NCBI GenBank assembly: GCA_016213695.1
Contig: JACQZV010000093.1
Location: 1-40,273, forward strand
Direction: 5' to 3'
DNA length: 40,273 bases
DNA from: Acidobacteriota bacterium
Lineage (GTDB): Bacteria > Acidobacteriota > Vicinamibacteria > Vicinamibacterales > UBA2999
This document shows, piece by piece, positions 1 to 7,389 of the stretch (position 1 is the first letter of the stretch; every line of letters starts with the position of its first letter). Under the pieces are notes generated by a model. The model saw only the letters and a program-made list of their open reading frames with translations. It was not told the DNA's origin and did not search any database. The position numbers and the translations under genes were made by a program.

Positions 1-2
1 AC

Positions 3-1193
3 GCGGTACCGAGCGACTATCAGCGGAAACAGACCATCGCCGGCGGAGAGCGTGTCACGACGCCGGCGCTGAAGGAGTACGAACAGAAGGTCCTTGGCGC
101 CGATGAGCGGATCCTCGAGCGCGAGCTCGAGATCTTCGAACGGCTGCGGAGCGAAGTCGCCGCCGACGCGCCCCGCATTCAGGACACCGCGCGCGCCCTC
201 GCCGCGCTCGACGTACTCGCGGCGCTGGCCGAGACGGCGGCGGTGGCGAATTTCACCAAGCCGCACGTCCACGACGGCGACGAGTTCCTCGCCGTCGACG
301 CGCGCCACCCCGTCGTCGAGCGCCACGCCTCGGGCGCCTTCGTGCCGAACGACATCGACCTCAACGGGACCGCGCGCCAGCTCGTCATCCTGACCGGCCC
401 GAATATGGGTGGCAAGTCGACGTACCTGCGGCAGGTGGCGCTCATCCCGCTGCTCGCGCAGACCGGGTCGTTCGTACCGGCCCGCGACGCGAAGGTGCCG
501 ATCGTCGACCGCATCTTCGCGCGCGTCGGCGCCTCGGACAACATCGCGCGCGGGCAATCCACGTTCATGGTGGAGATGCAGGAGACCGCCAACATCCTGC
601 ATGCCGCCACCGCGCGGAGCCTCGTCGTCCTCGACGAGATCGGCCGCGGCACCTCCACATTCGACGGCCTGAGCATCGCGTGGGCGGTGGCCGAGCACCT
701 GGTGACCAACCCGGCCGCGCGGCCCAAGACGCTGTTCGCCACGCACTACCACGAGCTCACCGACCTGGCCGACGCCTTCCCGGGCGTCGTCAACATGCAT
801 GTGTCGGCGCGCGAGTGGAAGGACGAGATTGTCTTCCTGCGCAAGATCGTCCCGGGCCGGTCCGACCGGAGCTACGGCATCCAGGTGGCGCGCCTCGCCG
901 GCCTTCCCCCTGGCGTCGTGGCGCGGGCCAAGGAGATTCTCCGCGGCCTCGAACGCGACGAGCTCTCGCGCGGTGGGCGGCCGACCCTCTCCGGCGCTCT
1001 CGGGGATCCGTCGACGCGCCAGCTCGGCTTGTTCGTGCGGCCCGCGGACGAGCCCGGCCCCCTCGACCCGCCCCCGGCGCCCCGCGACGATGAGATCGGC
1101 CGCCGGCTGCGGGCGCTCGACCTCGACGACACGACGCCCCGCCGCGCGCTGGACCTGATCGCGGAGCTGAAGCGGCTGGCGGAGGAATCCTGA
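3..1193 (+). CDS. mutS: DNA mismatch repair protein MutS, C-terminal part (5' end outside window)
   Basis: MutS binds base mismatches and uses ATP to recruit MutL in post-replicative repair in the cytoplasm. The reading frame is open from base 3, with no start in the window, so this is the last ~396 residues: the end of the lever/clamp region followed by the ATPase domain. Seen directly: Walker [10 protein letters not shown] at nt 396-422, an ST-rich signature around GQSTFMVEM, Walker [17 protein letters not shown], the ATHYHEL segment, and a C-terminal helix-turn-helix dimerisation segment ([11 protein letters not shown]). The order and spacing are those of bacterial MutS1, not MutS2, since no Smr domain follows. 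The stop overlaps the next start (TGATG), so the downstream substrate-binding protein is probably translationally coupled. Family assignment is very secure. Confidence 0.97.
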   Translation, partial: AVPSDYQRKQTIAGGERVTTPALKEYEQKVLGADERILERELEIFERLRSEVAADAPRIQDTARALAALDVLAALAETAAVANFTKPHVHDGDEFLAVDARHPVVERHASGAFVPNDIDLNGTARQLVILTGPNMGGKSTYLRQVALIPLLAQTGSFVPARDAKVPIVDRIFARVGASDNIARGQSTFMVEMQETANILHAATARSLVVLDEIGRGTSTFDGLSIAWAVAEHLVTNPAARPKTLFATHYHELTDLADAFPGVVNMHVSAREWKDEIVFLRKIVPGRSDRSYGIQVARLAGLPPGVVARAKEILRGLERDELSRGGRPTLSGALGDPSTRQLGLFVRPADEPGPLDPPPAPRDDEIGRRLRALDLDDTTPRRALDLIAELKRLAEES

Positions 1194-2731
1194 TGCGGCG
1201 CGCCGGGAGAGCTCTGGGCGTCGCGCTGTGGGCGTTGACCTGCGCCGCCGGCTGTACCCGCTCGCGCGCGACCGCGACCGACCCCTCGTACCTCAGCGTC
1301 ATCGTCCGCCAGTCGCCGCTCAACTTCGACCCGCGCGTCGGCACCGACGAAATCTCGCAGCGCGTCCACGAGCTCGTCTACAGCCGGCTGATGGTGAACG
1401 ACGAGCATCTGCGCGTCGCCCCGGGCGTGGCGGCGCGCCTCGACAATCCCGACCCGCTCACTTACGTCGCGCACCTGCGCCACGGCGTCCGCTTCCACGA
1501 CGGCCACGAGCTCACCGCCAGCGACGTCGTCTACACGTTCGAGAGCTTCCTCGACCCGGATTTCGTCTCGCCGCGGAAGGGCGCGTACCGGATGCTTGCC
1601 AGCGTCACCGCCCTGGACGATTACACGGTGCGGTTCACGCTGAAGGAGCCGTTCGGGTCGTTTCCCATTCAGCTCGTGATGCCGATCGTGCCGGCCGGAG
1701 CGGGCGACTCGCTGCGCGCCTTCCCCATCGGCACGGGCCCCTACCGGTTCGTCCGGTACCTCCCCGACGAGCAGGTCGAGCTCTCCGCGTACGAAGGCTA
1801 TTGGGACGGCCTCCCTCTGAACGCCGGCGTCGTGCTCAAGATCGTTCCCGATGAGACGATGCGGGCGCTCGAGTTGCGGAAAGGGACCGCGGACCTGACC
1901 GTCAACGACGTGTCGCCCGACATCGCGTACGAGTTGCAGCGCCGCGGCGAGCTGCACATCACCGAGGCCCGCGGCGTGGACTACACCTACATCGGCTTGA
2001 ACCTGCGCGATCCGGTGCTCGCCGACCGGCGCGTCCGGCAGGCCATCGCCCACGCGGTGGACCGGGACGCGATCGTCAAGTACCTGCGTCGCGGGCTCGC
2101 GACACCCGCCGTCGGCATTCTGTCGCCGGTGGCCTGGGCGTTCGAGCCCTCGGTGCCGCAGTTCGCCCATGACGTCGCCAGGGCGAAAGCGCTCCTGGAC
2201 GAGGCCGGGTACCCGGACCCGGACGGAGACGGCCCGCGGCCGCGGCTGCGCCTGTCGCTCAAGACGTCCACCGATGAGTTCTACCGCCTGCAGGCGACCG
2301 TGCTGCAGCAGAACCTGCGGCAGGCGGGCATCGACGTCGACGTGCGTTCGTACGAGTTCGCCACCTTCTATGCCGACGTGCTGTCGGGCAACGCGCAGAT
2401 GTACACGCTCCAGTGGGTCGGGGTGACCGACCCCGACATGCTGCGGCGGGTCTTTCATTCCGAGCAGGTCCCGCCGGTCGGGTTCAACCGCACCTACTAC
2501 CGCAATCCCGACGTCGATCGGCTCATCGACCTGGCGACGCGGGCAACGACCGACGAGGAGCGGCTGACCTACTACCGGCGAGTGCAGGCGATCGTCGCCG
2601 AGGACGTGCCGTACGTGAGTCTCTGGTACAAGACGAACATCGCGGTGATGCGGCCGAACGTCAGCGGCCTGCGCCTGACGGCGCAGGCCGATTTCCTCGG
2701 GCTGAAGGACGTGAGAAAGGGCACCGACTAG
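1193..2731 (+). CDS. ABC transporter family-5 substrate-binding lipoprotein (peptide/oligopeptide type)
   Basis: A 512-residue solute-binding protein of the SBP_bac_5 (DppA/OppA) family, predicted to bind oligopeptides or a similar ligand in the periplasm. The N-terminus has arginines, a hydrophobic stretch and Cys21 in a CAAGC context, which fits a lipoprotein signal. Family hallmarks include an early LNFDPRVGTDE segment, VAHLRHGVRFHDGHELTASD (a typical family segment), IGTGPYRFVRY, and VRQAIAHAVDRDAIV in the middle. Length is normal for the family. The ATG overlaps the mutS stop by one base. No permease or ATPase gene adjoins it, so it is an orphan binding protein here and its partners must lie elsewhere. 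The exact ligand cannot be read from sequence. Confidence 0.9.
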   Translation: MRRAGRALGVALWALTCAAGCTRSRATATDPSYLSVIVRQSPLNFDPRVGTDEISQRVHELVYSRLMVNDEHLRVAPGVAARLDNPDPLTYVAHLRHGVRFHDGHELTASDVVYTFESFLDPDFVSPRKGAYRMLASVTALDDYTVRFTLKEPFGSFPIQLVMPIVPAGAGDSLRAFPIGTGPYRFVRYLPDEQVELSAYEGYWDGLPLNAGVVLKIVPDETMRALELRKGTADLTVNDVSPDIAYELQRRGELHITEARGVDYTYIGLNLRDPVLADRRVRQAIAHAVDRDAIVKYLRRGLATPAVGILSPVAWAFEPSVPQFAHDVARAKALLDEAGYPDPDGDGPRPRLRLSLKTSTDEFYRLQATVLQQNLRQAGIDVDVRSYEFATFYADVLSGNAQMYTLQWVGVTDPDMLRRVFHSEQVPPVGFNRTYYRNPDVDRLIDLATRATTDEERLTYYRRVQAIVAEDVPYVSLWYKTNIAVMRPNVSGLRLTAQADFLGLKDVRKGTD

Positions 2732-2757
2732 GGTCGGCTCCGCGCAGCGGACCCGGC
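2731..2757. terminator. Possible bidirectional hairpin between convergent genes
   Basis: An 8-bp stem with one mismatch (GGCTCCGC at 2736-2743, loop GCA, GCGGACCC at 2747-2754) fills the 33-nt gap between the convergent binding-protein and TPR genes. There is no T-tract. Position suggests a terminator, but the structure is weak. Confidence 0.3.
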
Positions 2758-2764
2758 GTCGGGG

Positions 2765-3511
2765 TCAGCTGCCGAGCGCCGCTCTCGCCTCCGCCATGTA
2801 GGGCGACGTCGGGTGCTCGTCGATGATCTGGGTGAACGTCTTCTTCGCCTCTTCGGTCTTCCCCGCCGCCTGGTAGGCCCTCGCGAGTTCCATCAGCATC
2901 GCGTCTTTCGGCAGCTCGTCGTCGCTGCTCGACGCCAGTTCCTTCCACGTGGCGATGGCGGCGTCGAGCTGACCGGCCCGCATCTGGGTGTCGGCCTTCC
3001 CGAGACGCGACATCCGGGCGTACAGGCTGTTGCCGCCCGCGCGGCGCGCCACCTCATCGAACGCCCGGATCGCCTCGTCATGCCTGCCGAGCGCGGCGAG
3101 CGACGAGGCGTAGTGATACCGCGCCGTGATGCCCGCCCCGGTGTCGGGGTAGGCGTCGGCTGCCGCCCGGAGCTTGGGCAGCGCCGCATTCAGCTTCGCC
3201 GCCTCGGTGGCAAATGTGCCCGTGGCCCCGATGGTCGCCGCCGCCGGAACCTCGCCCGGCTGCGTCGGCTCGGCCGACACCGGCACGACGCGCGCGTTGA
3301 ACGCGACCATCGCCTCGGCAAGCAGCCGCTCGGCGCGCACGCTGGTCTGCCCGCGCCACGCGAGGAACCCGCCAGCCGCCGCGGCCGCGACGAGGGTGAT
3401 GACCAGGATGAGGGCGAGCCGCCCGCGATGCGCCTCGAACGTGGCGCCCGCGGACGCAATCAGCGCCGCCAGGTCGTTTTCCTTGAGTTGATGACGTTCT
3501 TTTGTCTTCAT
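2765..3511 (-). CDS. YfgM/TPR_21-like tetratricopeptide membrane protein
   Basis: A 248-residue protein with a short cytoplasmic N-terminus, one transmembrane segment at about residues 32-53, and a periplasmic-type helical region. The C-terminal half reads as two or three TPR units (segments YHYASSLAALGRHDEAIRAF and AMLMELARAYQAAGKTEEAK). This architecture matches the TPR_21/YfgM group, whose E. coli member associates with the SecYEG translocon and periplasmic chaperones; that role here is inferred. The gene lies downstream of tRNA-Arg on the same strand. Its ATG follows directly after a degenerate heptamer repeat and has no clear Shine-Dalgarno sequence. A generic TPR scaffold protein is the alternative. 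Confidence 0.75.
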   Translation of the reverse strand: MKTKERHQLKENDLAALIASAGATFEAHRGRLALILVITLVAAAAAGGFLAWRGQTSVRAERLLAEAMVAFNARVVPVSAEPTQPGEVPAAATIGATGTFATEAAKLNAALPKLRAAADAYPDTGAGITARYHYASSLAALGRHDEAIRAFDEVARRAGGNSLYARMSRLGKADTQMRAGQLDAAIATWKELASSSDDELPKDAMLMELARAYQAAGKTEEAKKTFTQIIDEHPTSPYMAEARAALGS

Positions 3512-3513
3512 GG

Positions 3514-3541
3514 CTTCAGGTGTCAGGCTTCAGGTTCCAGA
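3514..3541. repeat. Heptamer tandem repeat array 1 (unit CTTCAGG on + strand)
   Basis: Four degenerate 7-nt units run head to tail: CTTCAGG at 3514, TGTCAGG at 3521, CTTCAGG at 3528 and TTCCAGA at 3535. The array starts two bases upstream of the TPR gene's ATG, between that gene and tRNA-Arg. It shares the CTTCRGG consensus with array 2 at 15977-16018. Confidence 0.7.
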
Positions 3542-3557
3542 CTGCGCACGTTCCAAG

Positions 3558-3634
3558 TGGCGTCCCCGGGCAGAATTGAACTGCCGGCCTCGCGCTTAGG
3601 AGGCGCGCGCTCTATCCATCTGAGCTACGGGGAC
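3558..3634 (-). tRNA. tRNA-Arg (anticodon CCU)
   Basis: Read on the minus strand, this folds into a complete cloverleaf. The acceptor stem is GTCCCCG paired with CGGGGAC with no mismatch, and the D stem is GCTC/GAGC. The anticodon stem is CGCGC/GCGCG around loop CTCCTAA, giving anticodon CCU, which reads AGG. The T stem is GGCAG/CTGCC with loop TTCAATT. The 3' CCA is encoded at 3558-3560. It sits between apt and the TPR gene on the same strand. A TAGAAT hexamer at 3645-3650 ends 10 nt upstream and is a likely -10 element. Confidence 0.95.
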
Positions 3635-3644
3635 GCGATTGCTC

Positions 3645-3650
3645 ATTCTA
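3645..3650 (-). promoter_or_regulatory. Likely -10 element of tRNA-Arg
   Basis: TAGAAT on the minus strand, one base off TATAAT, ends 10 nt before the mature tRNA 5' end. No good -35 hexamer is visible 16-18 nt upstream. Confidence 0.5.
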
Positions 3651-3670
3651 CTCGCGCACGCGTTCTACCG

Positions 3671-3690
3671 GCGCACGCTGAAGCGTGCGC
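3671..3690. terminator. Perfect 8-bp palindromic hairpin downstream of apt
   Basis: GCGCACGC, loop TGAA, GCGTGCGC: a perfect GC-only stem 9 nt after the apt stop, flanked by CTAC-type sequence on both sides. It could terminate apt before the tRNA promoter, though it lacks a U-tract. Alternatively it could be a copy of a dispersed REP-like palindrome. Only genome-wide copy number would tell these apart. Confidence 0.45.
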
Positions 3691-3699
3691 TCTACAGCG

Positions 3700-4212
3700 T
3701 CAGTACTGCAGCACCGAAAAGACCTTCTCCCCCGGGAGCTTGGCCTTGCCGTTCAGTCCCAGCAGCTCGATGAGGAACGCGAGGCCGGACAGGTCGCCGC
3801 CCGCCTTGCGCACCAGCTGGGTCGCCGCCGCCGCCGTCCCGCCGGTGGCCAGCACGTCGTCCACGATGAGAACGCGCTGCCCGCTGTCAACGGCGTCCGC
3901 GTGACTCTCGAGCGCATCGGTGCCGTATTCGAGTGCGTAGGTCTCCTTGATCGACTTCGCCGGAAGCTTCCCCGGCTTGCGCACCGGAATGAATCCCGCG
4001 CCGAGGCGCTCGGCCACCGCCGCGCCCAGAATGAACCCGCGGCTCTCGATCCCGACGACGACATCGATCCGCGCGCCCGCGTACGGCGTGGACAGTCGCT
4101 CGATAGTGGCCTTGAGGCCGGCCGGGCTCCGCAGGAGCGTGGTGATGTCGTAGAAGAGGATGCCGGGCTTCGGGAAGTCGGGGACGTGCCGGATGTGCTG
4201 TTTGAGGTCCAT
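3700..4212 (-). CDS. apt: Adenine phosphoribosyltransferase
   Basis: Converts adenine plus PRPP to AMP in cytoplasmic purine salvage. The 170-residue product begins [18 protein letters not shown], as family members typically do, so I chose the ATG at 4212 over in-frame starts up to 30 codons upstream. The PRPP-binding motif [14 protein letters not shown] is intact, and [14 protein letters not shown] and [10 protein letters not shown] match the hood and dimer segments of APRTs. Length is normal. It lies 20 nt downstream of the acylphosphatase gene on the same strand, probably co-transcribed, and is followed by the 3671-3690 hairpin and tRNA-Arg. Confidence 0.97.
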   Translation of the reverse strand: MDLKQHIRHVPDFPKPGILFYDITTLLRSPAGLKATIERLSTPYAGARIDVVVGIESRGFILGAAVAERLGAGFIPVRKPGKLPAKSIKETYALEYGTDALESHADAVDSGQRVLIVDDVLATGGTAAAATQLVRKAGGDLSGLAFLIELLGLNGKAKLPGEKVFSVLQY

Positions 4213-4232
4213 GATGCGCGTCGCGCTCGCTC

Positions 4233-4505
4233 CTATCTCACCTCGAACCGTGTGAACGCCTCTGTCGCGGGTTCCTGGGCCACACGCACGTCCTCGACGC
4301 ATGCCGCGGGCGGGCCGCGCCGCAGCGCGCGCTCGACGCGTGTCACGGCCTCGGTGTCGCCTTCGACGTACGCCTCGACGCGGCCGTCGGGCAGGTTCCG
4401 GACCCAGCCGGTCACCCCTTCGTGGACCGCCACCGCGTGGGCGAAGTACCGGAAGCCGACGCCCTGGACGTGCCCGCCGATCAACAGCCGCCGTGCCACC
4501 CGCAT
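4233..4505 (-). CDS. acyP: Acylphosphatase
   Basis: Hydrolyses acyl phosphates such as acetyl phosphate or 1,3-bisphosphoglycerate in the cytoplasm. The 90-residue protein carries the signature [12 protein letters not shown], with the phosphate-binding Arg19, and the catalytic Asn37 in GWVRNLPDG. The C-terminus ends FTRFEVR, as in the family. Start at 4505 (ATG) was chosen because the family begins a few residues before the signature; the longer frame upstream is low-complexity and overlaps kup. It heads the acyP-apt unit. A TATAAT hexamer on the minus strand (4535 to 4530) lies 24 nt upstream of the ATG. Confidence 0.96.
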   Translation of the reverse strand: MRVARRLLIGGHVQGVGFRYFAHAVAVHEGVTGWVRNLPDGRVEAYVEGDTEAVTRVERALRRGPPAACVEDVRVAQEPATEAFTRFEVR

Positions 4506-4529
4506 ACCCCAGCCGCAGAGACGGGGAAG

Positions 4530-4537
4530 ATTATACT
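4530..4537. promoter_or_regulatory. Overlapping divergent -10 elements for acyP and kup
   Basis: The octamer ATTATACT reads as TATACT on the plus strand (4532-4537), 9 nt before the kup GTG, and as consensus TATAAT on the minus strand (4535 to 4530), 24 nt before the acyP ATG. One near-symmetric A/T element could serve both directions within a 41-nt intergenic gap. No good -35 boxes are evident. The assignment is inference from position and similarity. Confidence 0.55.
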
Positions 4538-4546
4538 GGAGCGCTC

Positions 4547-6475
4547 GTGGCCCACTCGTCGCGTCCTCCACACCGCGCCGGCGAACAGACGCACCACCGC
4601 AGCGGACTTCTCCCCCTGACGCTGACCGCGCTCGGCGTCGTCTACGGCGACATCGGCACGAGCCCGCTGTACGCCATCCGCGAATGCTTCTTCGGCACGC
4701 ACTCGGTACCACCCACGCACGAGAACGTGCTCGGCGTGCTGTCGCTCATCATTTACGCGCTCGTCCTGGTGATTTCGGTCAAGTACGTCGCCCTCGTCAT
4801 GCGCGCCGACAACCAGGGCGAGGGCGGCATCCTGGCGCTCACCTCCCTGGTGCCGAGCAGGAACGGCGACGGCGGATCGGGCGGGTCCAGGCTCGCGATG
4901 GGGCGGCCTCTTCTCATCGCGCTGGGGATCTTCGGAACGGCGCTGCTCTACGGCGACGGCATGATCACGCCGGCCATTTCCGTCCTCGGCGCCGTCGAAG
5001 GGCTCGAGGTCGTGACGCCCTTCTTCAGCCCGTACGTCGTGCCGATCACGGTCACCATCCTGGTCGCGCTGTTCATCATTCAGCAGTTCGGCACCGATCG
5101 CGTCGGCCGGCTCTTCGGGCCAATCGTCATCGTCTGGTTCATCACGATCGCCGCGCTCGGCATCGTCTGGATCGTGCGGGCGCCGGCGGTCCTGGCGGCG
5201 TTTGATCCGCGCCATGCCGTCGCGTTCTTCCGCGTCAACGGTTTTCCCGGGTTTGCCGTGCTCGGCGCGGTCTTCCTCGTCGTCACGGGGGGCGAGGCGC
5301 TGTACGCCGACATGGGCCACTTCGGGAAGCATCCGATTCGGCTGGCCTGGTTCTCGCTGGTGCTCCCCTCCCTCGTGCTCAACTACCTCGGCCAGGGCGC
5401 GCTCCTCCTTCTTCACGCCGATGCGCGCCAGCCGTTCTTCATGCTCGCGCCGCAGTGGACGCTCGTCCCGCTGGTGTGCATCGCGACCGCCGCGGCGATC
5501 ATCGCGTCGCAGGCGCTCATCTCGGGTTCGTTTTCCATCACCCGCCAGGCGATCCAGCTCGGCCTCGCGCCCCGCCTCGACGTCGAGCACACATCCTCGC
5601 ACGCGATGGGCCAGATCTACGTCCCGCAGATCAACTGGGCCCTCATGCTGGCAACCGTCGCGATCGTGATCGGCTTCAGAACGTCTGGCGCCGTCGCCGC
5701 CGCGTACGGTATCGCCGTGACGCTGACGATGGTGATTACGGTGATGCTGCTGTACGTCGTCATGACGGAGCGGTGGCGATGGCCTCGGGCCGTCGCGCTC
5801 GCCGTCACGGCAGGCTTTCTCCTGATCGACGTCGCGTTCCTTGGCGCCAACGCCCTCAAGGTGCTGCAGGGCGGCTGGGTGACCCTGGCGGTTGCCTGGA
5901 TTCTCTTCACGCTGATGACCACCTGGCGCACCGGCCGCCGCCTCCTCGCCGAACGCCTGACCGCCCGCGCCCTGCCGCTCGAGGACTTCGTCAAGACGGT
6001 CGCCTCGAGCCCGCCGCTGCGCGTGCCGGGGACGGCCGTCTTCATGACCGCGCAGCCGCGCGGCACGCCGCCCGCCCTCGCGCACAACCTGCGCTACAAC
6101 AAGATCCTGCACCAGCACGTCGTCATCCTCACCGTCACCACCGGACGCGTGCCGCACGTGGCCTCGGACGATCGCGTGGCATTCGAGTCGCTCGGCCACG
6201 GTGTGTTCAACGTGCGCGTGCAGTTCGGCTTCATGGAGGACCCCGACGTGCCCAAGGCCCTGCGCCTCGCGCGCGAGAAGGGGGTCGAGATGGATCCCGC
6301 CGATCTCACCTACTTCCTCGGGCGCGAGACGATTCTCGTCACCGAACGCGAGGGGATGGCCCTCTGGCGGGAGCGGCTGTTCGTCCTGATGGCGCGCAAC
6401 GCCATTCGAGCCACGGCCTTCTTCAGGCTGCCGCCCGAGCGCGTCGTCGAGCTGGGCGTGCAGGTGGAAATGTAA
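4547..6475 (+). CDS. kup: KUP-family low-affinity potassium uptake protein
   Basis: A K+/H+ symporter of the HAK/KUP/KT family in the cytoplasmic membrane. The 642-residue product has the N-terminal signature GVVYGDIGTSPLYAIREC and DNQGEGGILAL, followed by about 12 hydrophobic helices and a hydrophilic C-terminal domain of ~150 residues (from about VPGTAVFMT). Length matches the family. The GTG at 4547 was chosen: it has GGAG 5 nt upstream, and the next in-frame ATG lies inside the conserved domain. A TATACT hexamer ends 9 nt before it, so the mRNA leader must be very short. The bacilliredoxin gene follows 20 nt downstream. In several phyla KUP proteins are controlled by cyclic di-AMP; nothing in this sequence shows that here. 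Confidence 0.96.
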   Translation: MAHSSRPPHRAGEQTHHRSGLLPLTLTALGVVYGDIGTSPLYAIRECFFGTHSVPPTHENVLGVLSLIIYALVLVISVKYVALVMRADNQGEGGILALTSLVPSRNGDGGSGGSRLAMGRPLLIALGIFGTALLYGDGMITPAISVLGAVEGLEVVTPFFSPYVVPITVTILVALFIIQQFGTDRVGRLFGPIVIVWFITIAALGIVWIVRAPAVLAAFDPRHAVAFFRVNGFPGFAVLGAVFLVVTGGEALYADMGHFGKHPIRLAWFSLVLPSLVLNYLGQGALLLLHADARQPFFMLAPQWTLVPLVCIATAAAIIASQALISGSFSITRQAIQLGLAPRLDVEHTSSHAMGQIYVPQINWALMLATVAIVIGFRTSGAVAAAYGIAVTLTMVITVMLLYVVMTERWRWPRAVALAVTAGFLLIDVAFLGANALKVLQGGWVTLAVAWILFTLMTTWRTGRRLLAERLTARALPLEDFVKTVASSPPLRVPGTAVFMTAQPRGTPPALAHNLRYNKILHQHVVILTVTTGRVPHVASDDRVAFESLGHGVFNVRVQFGFMEDPDVPKALRLAREKGVEMDPADLTYFLGRETILVTEREGMALWRERLFVLMARNAIRATAFFRLPPERVVELGVQVEM

Positions 6476-6483
6476 CCCTGAGC

Positions 6484-6489
6484 CATAAT
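6484..6489 (+). promoter_or_regulatory. Putative -10 element of the bacilliredoxin gene (leaderless spacing)
   Basis: CATAAT ends exactly 6 nt before the ATG at 6496. No Shine-Dalgarno sequence lies between, which is the spacing expected for a leaderless transcript. Confidence 0.5.
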
Positions 6490-6495
6490 GGGGTC

Positions 6496-6930
6496 ATGCG
6501 TTACCCCGAAGAATTCGTGGCGCCGATGCGCGCCGAACTGACCCGCCTGGGCGTCGACGAACTGCGTACGGCGGCCGACGTCGACCAGGCCGTGCGGACC
6601 GCGCGCGGCACGCTGATGGTTGTGGTGAACTCGATCTGCGGGTGCGCCGCCGGCAAGGCACGCCCGGGCGTCGCGCTGGCGCTGCGGCATCCCCTTCGTC
6701 CCGATCGGGTCGCGACCGTCTTTGCCGGCGCCGATCTCGAAGCGACCGAGAGGGCGCGCGGCTACTTCACCGGATACGCCCCCTCATCGCCGTCGATCGG
6801 CCTGCTGCGCGGCGGCCAGCTGGTGTGGATGCTCGAGCGGCGTCAGATCGAGAACCAGGGCCCCGAGCAGATTGCCGCCCTGCTGACGGCGGCCTTCGAC
6901 AAGTTCTGCGCGCTAGAACCCACGCAGTAA
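6496..6930 (+). CDS. BrxA/BrxB-family bacilliredoxin
   Basis: A 144-residue thioredoxin-fold protein of the YphP/YqiW (DUF1094) family, which reduces bacillithiol mixed disulfides on proteins in the cytoplasm. The family CxC motif is present as Cys48-Gly-Cys50 in VNSICGCAAGKARPG, and the FTGYAPSSPSIGLL and VWMLERRQIE segments are also typical. It follows kup by 20 nt, but has its own CATAAT element 6 nt before the ATG. Its 3' end overlaps the convergent membrane-protein gene by 18 nt. Family membership is secure. Use of bacillithiol as partner is inferred and depends on BshA/B/C being encoded elsewhere. Confidence 0.93.
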   Translation: MRYPEEFVAPMRAELTRLGVDELRTAADVDQAVRTARGTLMVVVNSICGCAAGKARPGVALALRHPLRPDRVATVFAGADLEATERARGYFTGYAPSSPSIGLLRGGQLVWMLERRQIENQGPEQIAALLTAAFDKFCALEPTQ

Positions 6931-7377
6931 CGGCCGCCCCGCGGGCAATCCCGGCCATGGAATCGTGGCGGCCATCGTCACGAGCGCGAGGCCAAAGAGG
7001 ATCGCGGCGAGTATGTGGCGCCGCCTCACGTCCTCGGTCTTCCGGACCCGCACCCGCCCGATGTGCACAAGGGCCAAGGCAACCGTCATGCCGAAGATGT
7101 GTTCGACGGCCCAGAACCGGAGCACGGCGTTCCCCATCGCCGCGCCGAAATCCTGGAACGCGATACGGGGAATCGGGCTGAGCCCGGCGTACAACGCCAG
7201 GCCCAGCACGAACTGCAGATCCGCCGCCACCATGAACCAGAGGCCCGCCCGGGCGTCGGCCGGCGTCCAGCCGCGCCCCCCGCGCGCGCCTGCCAGCGCG
7301 CGCCCGCAGGCGTAGAGCCCGGCCGAGAGGACCGCCCAGCGCAACAGCGAATGCACCGCGAGCACGAGTGGATACAT
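6913..7377 (-). CDS. Small four-helix membrane protein, function unknown
   Basis: A 154-residue protein with about four predicted membrane helices (roughly residues 4-26, 45-66, 88-110 and 122-142) and short loops. Histidines at the edges of helices (HSLLRW near residue 9, EHIFGM near 93, HIGRVR near 105) recall small cytochrome-b-like or haem-accessory proteins, but I recognise no diagnostic motif. The start at 7377 has no Shine-Dalgarno sequence; a TAGAAT hexamer lies 6 nt upstream, overlapping the stop of the HTTM-like gene 9 nt away. Its 3' end overlaps the convergent bacilliredoxin gene. It is the third gene of a minus-strand set with the HTTM-like and DUF4390-like genes. Confidence 0.7.
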   Translation of the reverse strand: MYPLVLAVHSLLRWAVLSAGLYACGRALAGARGGRGWTPADARAGLWFMVAADLQFVLGLALYAGLSPIPRIAFQDFGAAMGNAVLRFWAVEHIFGMTVALALVHIGRVRVRKTEDVRRRHILAAILFGLALVTMAATIPWPGLPAGRPLLRGF

Positions 7378-7383
7378 GCGGAA

Positions 7384-7389
7384 ATTCTA
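7384..7389 (-). promoter_or_regulatory. Putative internal -10 element for the small membrane protein
   Basis: TAGAAT ends 6 nt before the ATG at 7377 and overlaps the stop codon of the upstream HTTM-like gene. It could give an independent leaderless transcript inside the operon. Confidence 0.35.

Noticed and set aside
4301-4546. N-terminal extension of kup by 82 codons
   Set aside because: Covers acyP coding sequence, is Arg/Pro-rich and not part of KUP proteins; GTG at 4547 with GGAG is better.
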